Shown: positions 45,030 through 55,177, counted from the stretch's first letter. The stretch is DNA of 64,000 bases from Corynebacterium sp. sy039 (GCF_007904105.1 NZ_CP042325.1:496001-560000), one strand, 5' to 3'. Numbers and translations: made by a program. The notes: generated by a model not told the origin, from the sequence alone.

Positions 45030-47105
45030 ATGAGTATAGATTTAAGCCTTCTCGACGCCGACCAAAAGCAAGCAGCACTGGCTCCGCGAGGACCTGTTGC
45101 TATTTTGGCGGGTGCAGGTACTGGAAAAACTCGGACTATCACCTATCGTATTGCTCATTTAATTGAGCAAGGATTAGTAAGCCCACAGCGTGTGTTAGCC
45201 GTATCTTTTACCAAACGTGCTGCGGGTGAAATGCGCCAGCGCCTGACCAACATGGGTATTAGCGGAGTACAAACCAGAACTTTTCATTCTGCAGCGCATA
45301 AGCAACTCAGCCATTTTTGGCCGCAGATTGGCGGCTCATTGCAATGGCAACAAGTGGATAAAACCTATGCGCTGGTTGCTCAAGCAGCGCAACGGATTGG
45401 TGTTTCCAGTGAGAAAGAAAACATCAAAGACATCAAAACCGAGATAGATTGGGCAAAAGCTAATCTATTATCACCTAATGGATATGCGTCGTATGTGCAC
45501 CAGCATAATGACAGAACGCTGAATGAATCAGTGGAAAAAGTCGCTGCTGTTTATGCCGAATACGAGAGGCTCAAAGATGCAGGTGAGCATCTTCTTTTTG
45601 ACTACAATGACATTTTGCTCCACATCGCAGGGGCAATAGAAAATCAACCTGCTATTGCTGAGCAGATTCGTGAGCAATACCGCACTTTTGTTGTCGATGA
45701 GTACCAGGATGTTACTCCGCTGCAACAGCGATTATTAGAGGCATGGTTAGGTGGGCGAGACGACCTAACCGTGGTGGGGGATCCAAGCCAAACCATCTAT
45801 TCTTTTGGTGGGGCAACAGTGCGGTATTTGCAGGAGTTTTCTAAAAAATATCCGCACGCTGTCACTATCAAATTGCAGCGCGATTACCGTTCCACACCAG
45901 AAATAACTGGACTTGCCAATCATGTCATTAGCCAGGCTAAGGGGACACTTGCTGCTCATACACTCACGCTACAAGGTATGCAGCCTACAGGTCCACACCC
46001 AGCGTTTTCCCGTTACGCTGATGACTATGCGGAGGCACAAGCTGTAGCTCAGAAGATAAAAGATCTCATTGCTCAAGGGGTAGCGGCTGGACAGATTGCA
46101 ATTCTATTTCGGACAAACTCACAAACTGCGGTGTTGGAGCAAGCACTCGCCGAGGCACAGATTAGCTATTATGTCCACAATGATGATGAGTTTTTCCAAC
46201 GTCCGGAAATTAAGCAGGCAATAAGCCAACTCATCCGGATAAATATGCGCCTGGAACAGGAAAAAGCGCAACTCGATTCTGATGTAGCTCTAGTAGATTT
46301 GGTGCGCAATGCCCTTGCGCCAGTGGGGTTGGTGGCTCAAGAACCCCAGGGGCAGCACGCGAGAGCACGGTGGCAAACCTTGCGTTCTTTGATGGACATA
46401 ATCGTCGACATTGTGCAGCAGCAGCCACACATGGGGTTGGCGCAATTACTTACCGAGCTACATAACAGACACCAGCGGCAACACAATCCAGCTCCTAGTG
46501 GGGTCAGCCTCGCCACGCTACATACCGCCAAAGGTTTGGAATGGGAGGCGGTTTTCCTCATTGGGTTAAGTGATGGACTGCTGCCAATGACTCATGCAAT
46601 CACCGTGGGAGGGGAGGCTATTGAAGAAGAGCGTCGGTTGCTTTATGTAGGAATTACTCGTGCGCAGAAGTATCTTTATTGTTCCTATGCCAAGGCGCGA
46701 CACGCTGGTGGGCGAGCGAGTCGTCACTGTAGCCGATTTTTAGCTCATGGTGAGTATGGGTTCAATCCACAACCGAGTAGTGCGAAGAGACGTGGTGTGC
46801 ATTGCCGTGTGTGCGGCGTGAGTGTGACAACTGCTCAAGAGAAAACCTTGAGGCGCTGTAGCGCGTGTATGCAAGATATGCCAGCCCAGGTACATGAGCG
46901 TTTTGAGCAATTGGCACTCTGGCGTACCCGCCAAGCGCAAAGCCAGAATGTTCCTGCTTATATGGTTTTTTCCGATGCTACTTTATGGTCACTGGCGCTT
47001 GAGAATCCGAGGACAGAGTATGAATTGCTGTCTATATCAGGTATCGGTGCAGTGAAACTTGAGCATTATGGTTCCGAACTTTTAGCATTGCTTAAAAAGT
47101 TGTAG
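45030..47105 (+). CDS. uvrD2: UvrD2 DNA helicase
   Basis: A 691-residue superfamily 1 helicase. Walker A is LAGAGTGKTRTI near residue 32, VSFTKRAAGEM, DEYQDVTPLQQ, GDPSQTIYSFGGA, TLHTAKGLEWEAVF and YVGITRAQKYL complete the motor. A tetracysteine motif (CRVCGVS and RRCSACMQ) and a C-terminal HRDC domain (about 615-690) distinguish UvrD2 from UvrD1; in M. smegmatis these parts affect DNA binding. It is plus-strand as Rv3198c relative to its neighbours. The nudC gene that lies before it in mycobacteria is absent. Confidence 0.95.
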   Translation: MSIDLSLLDADQKQAALAPRGPVAILAGAGTGKTRTITYRIAHLIEQGLVSPQRVLAVSFTKRAAGEMRQRLTNMGISGVQTRTFHSAAHKQLSHFWPQIGGSLQWQQVDKTYALVAQAAQRIGVSSEKENIKDIKTEIDWAKANLLSPNGYASYVHQHNDRTLNESVEKVAAVYAEYERLKDAGEHLLFDYNDILLHIAGAIENQPAIAEQIREQYRTFVVDEYQDVTPLQQRLLEAWLGGRDDLTVVGDPSQTIYSFGGATVRYLQEFSKKYPHAVTIKLQRDYRSTPEITGLANHVISQAKGTLAAHTLTLQGMQPTGPHPAFSRYADDYAEAQAVAQKIKDLIAQGVAAGQIAILFRTNSQTAVLEQALAEAQISYYVHNDDEFFQRPEIKQAISQLIRINMRLEQEKAQLDSDVALVDLVRNALAPVGLVAQEPQGQHARARWQTLRSLMDIIVDIVQQQPHMGLAQLLTELHNRHQRQHNPAPSGVSLATLHTAKGLEWEAVFLIGLSDGLLPMTHAITVGGEAIEEERRLLYVGITRAQKYLYCSYAKARHAGGRASRHCSRFLAHGEYGFNPQPSSAKRRGVHCRVCGVSVTTAQEKTLRRCSACMQDMPAQVHERFEQLALWRTRQAQSQNVPAYMVFSDATLWSLALENPRTEYELLSISGIGAVKLEHYGSELLALLKKL

Positions 47106-47115
47106 GTGTGTGGCG

Positions 47116-48009
47116 CTAGCGTGTGGTTGATGTGTGTTGGCGCTGTTCATAGCAGTACACGCATAGTGGATGCGAGTGGCGTTGCTCGTGGTGCATATTC
47201 GCTGTGTAGAGGTCAAAACTGACGACAGTGCCCGCAGATAAGACAGGTGCCGTGATCGTTGGACTCATCCTTGCATTGTGAGTTGCACCATGAAAGGTAG
47301 CTGTGAGCAAGCCGGTGAGTTTAGCTGCTAAGAGGTGTTCATAAGCTGGTGCGTAGCGTTGGCTGGGGCTGCATTGTTCTAGCAGAGCTGTCCAATGTGG
47401 ATCAGCGTCAATGCAATAGAGCTCTATGCAATGTAGACAAGGACCAGAACCAGATAATTTGACTGGTCCGATAACACAATGTGTATCAATTATGCGGGCA
47501 GGAATGACGCTACGTCGACGAGCTAATGCCTGAGTAAGCGCCCCCATTGGTTGCTGCCCGACGACGATAATCGGGATATGTGCCTCGAGTCGTTGAATGA
47601 ATAAGCGTGGAGATTCATTGCGCATTGGCACGCGAGCTGCAATATCTGATTCGTTTAAGACTTCGTGCACAATAGCCGCACTACGTGAGTTGCCGATGAG
47701 AGCGACTGTTGTGGGCTGGTGGTGCCAAATGATGCCGTGTGCTATGAGCTCTTCTACCATAGTGCGTGCGGCAAGTTCGCCGAGTCCTGCTTGAACAAGG
47801 CGGGTTATGAATTGTTGCGTTATTGTGGGGGCACGTAATTCTAAAAAAGCTGCCAATACTGCGCTAATAATCTGTGGTTCGCATTGAATAATGCCAGCAT
47901 GATACGCATTCATGCCAAATTGGATTGCGCCGCCAGGGCGTAAAAATACTCGAGCGTGTGGGCTGAGTTTGATCATATGCGATGTATCGGAAATGCATAT
48001 GTTATGCAT
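47116..48009 (-). CDS. Stand-alone TOMM cyclodehydratase/ThiF-like protein (Rv3196-like)
   Basis: A 297-residue protein. Residues about 15-95 look like the winged-helix leader-peptide-binding part of TOMM cyclodehydratase docking proteins (VFLRPGGAIQFG, then a helical bundle). A Rossmann-like part follows (TVALIGNSRSAAIV), and two CxxC pairs (GPCLHCIELY and CVYCYEQ) form a zinc site as in ThiF/E1-like proteins. The full ATP-binding signature of active E1 enzymes is not evident, so it may be a binding protein. There is no YcaO or precursor gene nearby. It is divergent from the YgjP-type peptidase gene with 33 bp between, an arrangement kept from Rv3196 and neighbours. Start 48009 follows GGGGA; ATG 47976 is possible. 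Confidence 0.68.
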   Translation of the reverse strand: MHNICISDTSHMIKLSPHARVFLRPGGAIQFGMNAYHAGIIQCEPQIISAVLAAFLELRAPTITQQFITRLVQAGLGELAARTMVEELIAHGIIWHHQPTTVALIGNSRSAAIVHEVLNESDIAARVPMRNESPRLFIQRLEAHIPIIVVGQQPMGALTQALARRRSVIPARIIDTHCVIGPVKLSGSGPCLHCIELYCIDADPHWTALLEQCSPSQRYAPAYEHLLAAKLTGLLTATFHGATHNARMSPTITAPVLSAGTVVSFDLYTANMHHEQRHSHPLCVYCYEQRQHTSTTR

Positions 48010-48042
48010 AAGTTCCCCGTCCCCCTGTTGTCTTATACAATT

Positions 48043-48567
48043 ATGAAAACTATGCCAGACAAATACTCAGATGTCGAAATTATTGCTTCCACCAGGCGTG
48101 TTCGTAGCATTTCTGCAAAGGTCGTTGATGGGAGAATCCAAGTGCGTGTCCCTGCACATCTTCCTGCTGCTCAGCGCGATAAGGAAGTTGCCGCAATCGT
48201 GCGAAAATTACGCGCAAAGTTACACAAGGATACCTTGGATAATGATCAGTTGTGTGCGCGTGCGCACACACTCAATGCTCGCTATCTTGAGAACAGGGCG
48301 AGCTTTTCGACGATTACCTGGGTAAGCAATCAACATCAACGCTGGGGCAGTACGACGGTGAAGCACAATGCACTCAGTGAGATTCGCATTAGCCATCGAC
48401 TAGCTGAGGTACCAGACTATGTGCTCGACGCTGTGATTATCCATGAACTTGTGCATACTTTTGTTCCTGGTGGACACACTGCTGAGTTTTGGCTTTGGGC
48501 AGATAGAGCGCCCAAAGCCGAGCGAGCTAAAGGCTTTTTAGAAGCCTATAGCCGCTTTGGAGGCTAA
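48043..48567 (+). CDS. YgjP/DUF45-type small zinc metallopeptidase
   Basis: A 174-residue protein with VRVPAHLPAAQRDKEVAAIV, QHQRWGSTT and VIIHELVHTFVPGGHTAEFW, the HExxH plus downstream H set of the WLM/YgjP-like family. Members are single-domain metallopeptidases of uncertain substrate. The start at ATG 48043 follows a TATACA-like box by only a few bases, so the mRNA may be leaderless; ATG 48052 is also possible. The frame open to 47956 would overlap the divergent gene. Its stop overlaps that of the facing DUF2342 gene by 4 bases. Confidence 0.82.
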   Translation: MKTMPDKYSDVEIIASTRRVRSISAKVVDGRIQVRVPAHLPAAQRDKEVAAIVRKLRAKLHKDTLDNDQLCARAHTLNARYLENRASFSTITWVSNQHQRWGSTTVKHNALSEIRISHRLAEVPDYVLDAVIIHELVHTFVPGGHTAEFWLWADRAPKAERAKGFLEAYSRFGG

Positions 48568-49982
48568 TTCGATTTCGCCTCTGGATCCTCGTCTGGACCT
48601 TCGTCTGAACCTTCGACGCTACCGTTACCACTATCGCTATCGTCGGAAGAATCTTCTGCGTCTTCTGTTTGGCGTGCCTGCTCAGCAAGTTGTTCTTCCA
48701 GAGCGGTGATTTCTGCAATGGGGTCAAAATCATTGCCCAGTGCGTCGTCAAGCAATCCGTCGATGAATTCTGCTGAGTTATCGAGGTCTTCTGCAGTGGG
48801 GAGGAAATCTGGATGATCCCACACTTGATCTCTGCGCTCGGCACCTACTGCAACGGTCACACGTCGCCACAGCTCTACGGCTGCCGCTACTTTTGGTGCG
48901 TCAAATTCAATACCCACCACAGAAGAAAAGGCTTTTTCTGCAGATCCGCCTGTTTCGCGTCGATGCTTCCAGGCTTCATTCATGGCTGCGGTAGAAGGCA
49001 GCATTTCACTTAGGGCTTCGGTAACGACATATTCGACCCAGCCTTCGATAAGGGCAAGGAGAGTCTCTAAGCGGGTTACTGCGCCTAGGTTGCTGGAAGA
49101 GATATTAGGGGACAGATCCATCTCCTGTAATTGATGCATTGCATCTTGAATAGCAGAAGGATCTCCCGACTCTAAGTTCATCTCTCGCATTTTTTCTTCG
49201 ATATGGGACGTGTCGATCACAAGTCCGCTAGCGTATTCTTCTGCGGAAGATACTAGGCGCTCAATGAGCCAAGGAGCATGATGGAAGAGGCGCTGTCGTG
49301 CGCTTTCTTGTGCCGCTAGATAAACGAGAAGTTCATGCTGCGCAAACCCTAGTCCGTGGGAGATTTTTCCGAGATTTTTGGGCAAAAGCGCAGTAATTCC
49401 GGCAGGGGCAATGGGTAAGCCAAAATCGGTGCCAGTTAAAGTTTGGTCTGCTAAATCACCAAGAGCATTGCCTAGTTGCATACCAAAGTTCATGCCAGAC
49501 ATTTGGTTCATCATGCCGATCATAGGCCCTACCATTTCCCGAGCTTCTTCTGGTAGTGATTCCATTTGGGCTGCGTTCATATTTTCGGCAACTGGGGTGA
49601 CCATGCGTTTCCAGGTAGGCAGAGTGTTTTCTAACCAGTTTTCTTCATTCCATACCTCTACCTTGTTGCCTGAGGCAGGAAGGATAGTGGATTTATCTAA
49701 CCATAATTCAGCTAAACGTACTGCGTCATTAACTGCTGTGACATCAGAGTCAGTAATACGGCGCGATATATGTATTTGTTGCCTAGCAATGCGCTCTGCC
49801 AAGGCATAATTAACTGGGCCTTGCCCGTCGGGTGAGTTCATTGTGGAACCCATACCGGAGAGCATTTGCCCAAATTGATTGAGCATATCGCCTAAACCGC
49901 CCCCGAAGGGATTATTTTTGTCGTTGTTATCGTCATCGTCGTTGCCATTAAAGCTAAAAGAAAATCCAAAACCGTTATTCAT
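48564..49982 (-). CDS. DUF2342/TIGR03624 zinc-metalloprotease-like protein
   Basis: A 472-residue protein with a Gly/Asn/Asp-rich start, then VNYALAERIARQQ, DLADQTLTGTDFGLP, YLAAQESARQRLFHHAPWL and LIEGWVEYVVTEAL, a set typical of the actinobacterial TIGR03624 family (Rv3195). The name zinc-dependent metalloprotease comes from distant similarity; no HExxH is present here, the corresponding place reading QESARQ. The C-terminal 40 residues are acidic and disordered. Activity is thus doubtful. Confidence 0.82.
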   Translation of the reverse strand: MNNGFGFSFSFNGNDDDDNNDKNNPFGGGLGDMLNQFGQMLSGMGSTMNSPDGQGPVNYALAERIARQQIHISRRITDSDVTAVNDAVRLAELWLDKSTILPASGNKVEVWNEENWLENTLPTWKRMVTPVAENMNAAQMESLPEEAREMVGPMIGMMNQMSGMNFGMQLGNALGDLADQTLTGTDFGLPIAPAGITALLPKNLGKISHGLGFAQHELLVYLAAQESARQRLFHHAPWLIERLVSSAEEYASGLVIDTSHIEEKMREMNLESGDPSAIQDAMHQLQEMDLSPNISSSNLGAVTRLETLLALIEGWVEYVVTEALSEMLPSTAAMNEAWKHRRETGGSAEKAFSSVVGIEFDAPKVAAAVELWRRVTVAVGAERRDQVWDHPDFLPTAEDLDNSAEFIDGLLDDALGNDFDPIAEITALEEQLAEQARQTEDAEDSSDDSDSGNGSVEGSDEGPDEDPEAKSN

Positions 49983-50160
49983 AAACCCTAAGTTACCTGC
50001 GAGTGAGTGTATTTAGCTATTCATTATCAACGCTCTCAGCGAACACATAGGTATTCTTCGGTGTAGAAATTGGTGTGACCAGCATTGATATTCCAAAATG
50101 GGTGTGAGATAAAGTTTTGTGTCTAGGTTTTGTCGGGGGACACAGGGTAGTGTATGTAGC

Positions 50161-51210
50161 GTGAAACGAGGTTCCCGTACGTTAATTCTTGGCGCTATTC
50201 CACTGGTATTGCTTACTGGGTTGGTTACCGTTGATCATATTCCTGGTACCAATATCAGTTTGACTGTGCCTTATGCGGCTGAGGGGACAGGACCTACGTT
50301 TAATACTTTGGGTGAAGTAGATGGTCAGGATGTTGTCGAGATTTCCGGTGCGCAATTAGATGATACTGATGGTCACCTTAATATGACCACTGTGAGTGTG
50401 CGCTCGAATATGACCTTGGGGCAGGCTTTGGGGCGGTGGCTTTTTACCAAGGATACCCTTGTGCCTATTGAGCAGATTTTTCCGCAGAACATGACTGAAG
50501 AAGAAGTCAAAGAAGCAAACGAGAAGGCTTTTAGCACCTCAGAAGCCTCGGCGACGATTGCCGCTATGAATTATCTCAATCTCCCTCTTTCTATTGAAGT
50601 TTCTGACCTTGCTGAGGATTCTCCCGCAGCCGCAGTTCTAGAACAAGGCGATGAAATAATCGCTATCGACGACAAGCCCGTGGCACAACCAGAGGAAATT
50701 AAGCAGGCAGTGCAAGCCAAAAAGCCTGGTGATTCCCTGTCGGTTAAGTTTAAGCGTGCGGGGAAAGAACAAAGCATATCGCTACGATTAACAGCCAAAG
50801 AAGATGAACCTGACACTGCCTTTTTGGGTGCTTCGCTTGTGTCGATTCCTGCTAATGGCGTGGAAGTGACCTATCACTTGGAAGACGTCGGCGGGCCGTC
50901 GGCAGGCATGATGTTTAGTTTGGCAGTGATCGATAAGTTATCGAAAGGCAGTCTTACGGGGGGTAAGTTTATTGCTGGTACTGGAACTATTGATGCAGAT
51001 GGCACTGTTGGTCCTATTGGTGGGATTGAGCATAAAATTCGTGCTGCCAAAGAAGCTGGTGCGCAGTTATTCCTTGCGCCTGAAGCTAATTGCTCGCAGG
51101 CGCGTCGTGAAGCCTCGGGAATTACCTTGGCCAGCGTGGACAATATCAGTGACGCTATTGAGCAAATTAAGGCTTTTAATGAGGGGAAAGAGGTAAAGAC
51201 CTGCTCTTAA
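50161..51210 (+). CDS. PDZ-Lon membrane protease (YlbL-like)
   Basis: A 349-residue protein with an N-terminal membrane anchor (about 6-28), an extracellular PDZ domain (about 135-215, IEVSDLAEDSPAAAVLEQGDEI) and a Lon-type serine protease domain with the catalytic Ser in GGPSAGMMF and Lys in GGIEHKIRAA. It corresponds to Rv3194c. GTG 50161 gives a short basic start directly before the anchor; GTG 50119 would add 14 Cys-containing residues and looks less likely. Confidence 0.9.
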   Translation: MKRGSRTLILGAIPLVLLTGLVTVDHIPGTNISLTVPYAAEGTGPTFNTLGEVDGQDVVEISGAQLDDTDGHLNMTTVSVRSNMTLGQALGRWLFTKDTLVPIEQIFPQNMTEEEVKEANEKAFSTSEASATIAAMNYLNLPLSIEVSDLAEDSPAAAVLEQGDEIIAIDDKPVAQPEEIKQAVQAKKPGDSLSVKFKRAGKEQSISLRLTAKEDEPDTAFLGASLVSIPANGVEVTYHLEDVGGPSAGMMFSLAVIDKLSKGSLTGGKFIAGTGTIDADGTVGPIGGIEHKIRAAKEAGAQLFLAPEANCSQARREASGITLASVDNISDAIEQIKAFNEGKEVKTCS

Positions 51211-51259
51211 AATAGAGCTTTACGCCTAAGTCTAAAGCGCTGGCGTGGTGACACGTGGA

Positions 51260-51838
51260 TTAGTACCCCCCAGGGTGCTCAAAGGGATATTGCAGTGCTG
51301 CGATAACACCAGGGGCGATATTTTCCCCACCGCGTAATTCAATATCATCCTCAGCAAAAGGACCTTTGGTAGCTAGTTCTTCTTCGCTGGGACGCAATTG
51401 GAGCAGGGTTAATTGTGCATATGTGCCTAAGACTCCGGAGAATAAGCGTGCTGGGCGGGCTTGTGGCACAGCGGAAATGTCTAGTGCAGCGTCCGTGATT
51501 GACGTGGATGAATCGGATGCAGATGAGTCATAGAACATGATTTCTTGAGCCAGCACTGCACCAACTACTTGATCGGGCCAGACAATACTGGCAAGAAACT
51601 CGCCTAACTCTTCTGAGCCAGGCAGGATATGTTCTGGCAGCATATCTTGAACCACCAAGGCTAGAGGGGTGTGTTCATCTTCTTCGGCAAAGACCTCTGG
51701 CATGGCGTCGTCAAGCAAGGACGCGGGAACGAGTGCAAAAAGAGTGGGGGGCTGGTCCCATCCTTCGGCGTGAATAAAATCCACTGCCTCAAGCATGGAT
51801 TTATTGAGGGCTTGGGGCGGAAAATCAGAGGTAGTCAT
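51260..51838 (-). CDS. PPA1309 family conserved protein
   Basis: A 192-residue acidic cytoplasmic protein beginning MTTSDFPPQALNKSMLEAVDFIHAEGWDQPPTLFALVP and containing VWPDQVVGAVLAQEI, which suits the PPA1309 family found beside the UPF0182 gene in actinobacteria. No function is known. The frame extends to 52015 but the family start is ATG 51838, with AAAGGA about 12 bases before. The 255 bp to the next gene hold no gene. Confidence 0.82.
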   Translation of the reverse strand: MTTSDFPPQALNKSMLEAVDFIHAEGWDQPPTLFALVPASLLDDAMPEVFAEEDEHTPLALVVQDMLPEHILPGSEELGEFLASIVWPDQVVGAVLAQEIMFYDSSASDSSTSITDAALDISAVPQARPARLFSGVLGTYAQLTLLQLRPSEEELATKGPFAEDDIELRGGENIAPGVIAALQYPFEHPGGY

Positions 51839-52093
51839 GATAGTGCGTGTCCTTTGAGCAATGGTCGAACAATAGTTGAGCAATGGTTGCGGGGGATGAA
51901 CATTAGTTATACCCAAGTTATACCCAATTAACGATACGTGAAAAAGTATGTGTGGGGACAAAACTTTCTTGTTAAGCGTTAGAAAGGCAGCGTCATGTGT
52001 GCTTAACGCCCACACCGTGTCTGTCTTGTGTTGTATAAACTGGAAACATTAAGACTGAAAACTGAGAATGAGAGAGTTAAGGAGAACCGAGAG

Positions 52094-55000
52094 TTGTCGC
52101 TCAAAACCTCGTCTGCATTTCCGCAACGCAGGCGCCCACCTCGGCTATTGACCGGAATTATCAGCATTATTGGTATTCTTGCTGTTGCATTGCCGCTGAT
52201 TGTAGGGCTATACACCAATTGGCTTTGGTTTGGTGAAGTTCAATTCCGTGGCGTATTCAATAAAGTTATCCTGGCGAGGGTAAGCATTTTCCTTGCCTTT
52301 AGCATTATCGGCGCAGCCATTATTTGGCTGGCTGGGTATCTTACGTATCGCACTCGTCCGGATATGAGTGTGCTGAGTGCGCTGGCAGGAAAAAGCCCTA
52401 TTGTGGAGTATCGCAAGGTTCTGGATAAGTCTATTCGGAGGCTGCTTCCTGTGGCTGCTGTTGTTGGTGGTGTGGCTGCCGGAGTCATTGCTCAGCAAAA
52501 ATGGCAGGTCTTTCAGCTGTTTTTTCACAGGCAAACCTTTGGTAAAACCGATCCGCAATTTGGCATGGATTATGGTTTCTATGCTTTCGACCTTCCCTTT
52601 ATCCGCACAGTGCTTAGTGCATTGATCACGTACATTGGTATCGCTTTTGCGATTACCTTGGTGGGACATTATCTGCTGGGTAACATTCAGGTTGCCAACC
52701 AGTTGATTAGTACGAAAACGAAAGTGGCAAAAGCAGCACGTATTCAATTAGGGGTATGGGCTGGGCTGTGGATGCTGGCGCACGTAGCAGGCTATTGGTT
52801 TGACCGCTATGATTTGCTCAATAAAACTCATGAGACGTTCACCGGTGGTAGTTACACGGACATTAATGCTATTTTGCCGGCAAAAATTATTCTCATGGTC
52901 ATTTCCTTGGTGGTAGCACTGTCATTTTTCAGCGTGATTGTGCTCAAAGATCTTCGGATCCCGGCAGTAGCTACTGTGCTCATGCTCGTTAGTGGTGTTG
53001 TGATTGGCACTGCTTATCCTCTGGTCGTAGAGCGTTTCTCTGTTTCGCCAAACCGTGCTGAGAAAGAAGCGGAGTATATTGCGCGAAATATCGACGCTAC
53101 GCGCTATGCTTTTGGCATCACCGACGATAAAGTCACCTATAAAGACAACTGGGGTACGTCTACGACTCAAGCTGCAGAATCACAGCAGCGCACTGAGGAA
53201 GTATCACAGGATAATGCGACGATTAACAATATCCGACTGCTTGATCCTGAGGTAATTTCGCCCACCTTTACCCAGCAGCAACAGCTCAAAAACTTCTATG
53301 GTTTCCCAGCGTCGTTATCTATGGATCGTTATGAGATCGACGGTCAACTGCGTGACTTTGTGGTGGCGGCACGTGAGATTAACCCTAATTCTTTGCAAGA
53401 AAATCAGCGTGATTGGATTAATCGGCATACGGTCTATACCCACGGTAATGGGTTTGTTGCTGCTCAAGCTAACCAAGTTGATGAGGTTGCTAGGGATGTT
53501 GGCTCTGCGCGTGGTGGCTATCCGGTTTATACCGTGTCTGATTTGCAGGCAACCGATAAAGAAGCAGAAGAAGTGGGTATTAAGGTAACTGAGCCACGTA
53601 TTTACTATGGTCCTGTTATTTCTTCGGCACAAGATGGCGCTGATTATGCCATTGTTGGCTCCGACGACGGCAAATCAGTGGAATACGACTCCGATTCTTC
53701 TACCTACACCTATTCCGGTAAGGGCGGAGTAAAGATCGGCAATATCTTCAATCGCGCGGCTTATGCTATCCAATATCAAGAGATGAATTTGATTCTCTCT
53801 GATCGAGTAAATGCACAGTCCAAGATTCTCTATGATCGTGATCCTCGTGAGCGTGTGCATAAGGTTGCTCCGTGGTTGACCACAGATTCCACTACATATC
53901 CTGCTGTGATTGATGGAAAAATCAAGTGGATCGTGGATGGGTACACCACATTGAGCTCTTTACCTTATGCTCAGCGCACTAATCTGACTGACGCTACTCA
54001 AGATACTTCCTCTGATATTGGGGTAGGTGGGCAGCGCCCAGTCATTGATAATGTTGGCTACATTCGCAACTCGGTCAAAGCAGTCGTCGACGCTTATGAC
54101 GGTTCTGTGGAACTCTATGCGTTTGATGAGCAAGACCCAGTGCTTAAAGCATGGCGTGGCGTGTTCCCAGATACGGTAAAACCAAAGTCTGAGATTTCTG
54201 AAGAATTGATGAATCATATTCGCTATCCAGAAGATTTCTTCAAGGTACAGCGCGAAATGCTTTCTCGCTATCACGTCGATGATGCTCGCGAGTTCTTTAC
54301 CAATGACCGTTTCTGGTCTGTGCCGGGCGATCCTACTGCAGAGGAGAGTCAGCGTAGTGTGAACCAGCCACCATATTATGTTGTGGCTGCTGACCCTGAT
54401 ACTGCTAAGCCAAGTTTCCAGCTCATTACGGCTTTCCGTGGTCTTAATCGTGAGTTCCTTGCTGCACATATGAGTGCGTCCTCTGACCCAGATAACTACG
54501 GAAAAATCACTGTGCGCGTATTGCCAACAGATACGCAAACTCAAGGTCCAAAGCAGGTTCAAGACACAATGACCTCGTCGGATCAGTATTCCGCCAACCT
54601 CACCTTGTGGCGTGGATCCAATGACATCATTACGGGTAATTTGCTGACACTACCTGTGGGAAGTAATGAGATTCTCTACGTAGAGCCGATTTACTCAAAA
54701 CGCAAAGACCAAGCCTCAGCATTCCCTAAACTGTTGCGAGTATTGGTGAGCTACCGCGGTCAAGTAGGTTATGCACCTACTATTTCCGAGGCGCTGGCAC
54801 AGGTAGGCATTGACCCTAAGGCAGCACAAGATCTTGATGAGGCGGAATCCATTACCCCAGCTTCTCCTGCTGATAGTGCAGCTTCTGGTGATGCGGCTCC
54901 TGCTGAGCGTCCGGCCGCGCCAAGCCTGCCGGCCAGTGGTACTGGTACTGAAGGTGAGGCAATTGAGCGGATCAATAATGCGCTGAGCAACTTAGAAAAG

Positions 55001-55177
55001 GCGCGTAGTGGTTCGCATGAGGAATACGGTAAGGCACTTGATGCTCTCGACGCTGCGGTGGAGTCCTATCAGTCCATTGTAAAAGCAGGTAACGCTGGCG
55101 GTGCTGGTGCTGCTTCTGCAGCACAATCATCGGGGGCAAGTGCTGATACCCACGCTACAGATCAGAATAAGAAGTAA
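52094..55177 (+). CDS. UPF0182 family large membrane protein (Rv3193c-like)
   Basis: A 1027-residue protein with seven membrane helices in the first 320 residues (TGIISIIGILAVALP onward), then a large extracellular domain (about 330-910), and a disordered Ala/Pro-rich and coiled end (about 915-1027). This is the UPF0182 family; function is unknown. I chose TTG 52094, which has AAGGAG 10 bases before and gives the short Arg/Pro-rich start usual in the family (SSAFPQRRRPPR). The frame is open back to 52028. Confidence 0.9.
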   Translation: MSLKTSSAFPQRRRPPRLLTGIISIIGILAVALPLIVGLYTNWLWFGEVQFRGVFNKVILARVSIFLAFSIIGAAIIWLAGYLTYRTRPDMSVLSALAGKSPIVEYRKVLDKSIRRLLPVAAVVGGVAAGVIAQQKWQVFQLFFHRQTFGKTDPQFGMDYGFYAFDLPFIRTVLSALITYIGIAFAITLVGHYLLGNIQVANQLISTKTKVAKAARIQLGVWAGLWMLAHVAGYWFDRYDLLNKTHETFTGGSYTDINAILPAKIILMVISLVVALSFFSVIVLKDLRIPAVATVLMLVSGVVIGTAYPLVVERFSVSPNRAEKEAEYIARNIDATRYAFGITDDKVTYKDNWGTSTTQAAESQQRTEEVSQDNATINNIRLLDPEVISPTFTQQQQLKNFYGFPASLSMDRYEIDGQLRDFVVAAREINPNSLQENQRDWINRHTVYTHGNGFVAAQANQVDEVARDVGSARGGYPVYTVSDLQATDKEAEEVGIKVTEPRIYYGPVISSAQDGADYAIVGSDDGKSVEYDSDSSTYTYSGKGGVKIGNIFNRAAYAIQYQEMNLILSDRVNAQSKILYDRDPRERVHKVAPWLTTDSTTYPAVIDGKIKWIVDGYTTLSSLPYAQRTNLTDATQDTSSDIGVGGQRPVIDNVGYIRNSVKAVVDAYDGSVELYAFDEQDPVLKAWRGVFPDTVKPKSEISEELMNHIRYPEDFFKVQREMLSRYHVDDAREFFTNDRFWSVPGDPTAEESQRSVNQPPYYVVAADPDTAKPSFQLITAFRGLNREFLAAHMSASSDPDNYGKITVRVLPTDTQTQGPKQVQDTMTSSDQYSANLTLWRGSNDIITGNLLTLPVGSNEILYVEPIYSKRKDQASAFPKLLRVLVSYRGQVGYAPTISEALAQVGIDPKAAQDLDEAESITPASPADSAASGDAAPAERPAAPSLPASGTGTEGEAIERINNALSNLEKARSGSHEEYGKALDALDAAVESYQSIVKAGNAGGAGAASAAQSSGASADTHATDQNKK

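Noticed and set aside
51202..51218. Terminator GCTCT-TAAAAT-AGAGC after the PDZ-Lon gene
   Set aside because: The stem is only 5 bp, overlaps the stop codon and lacks a good U run.
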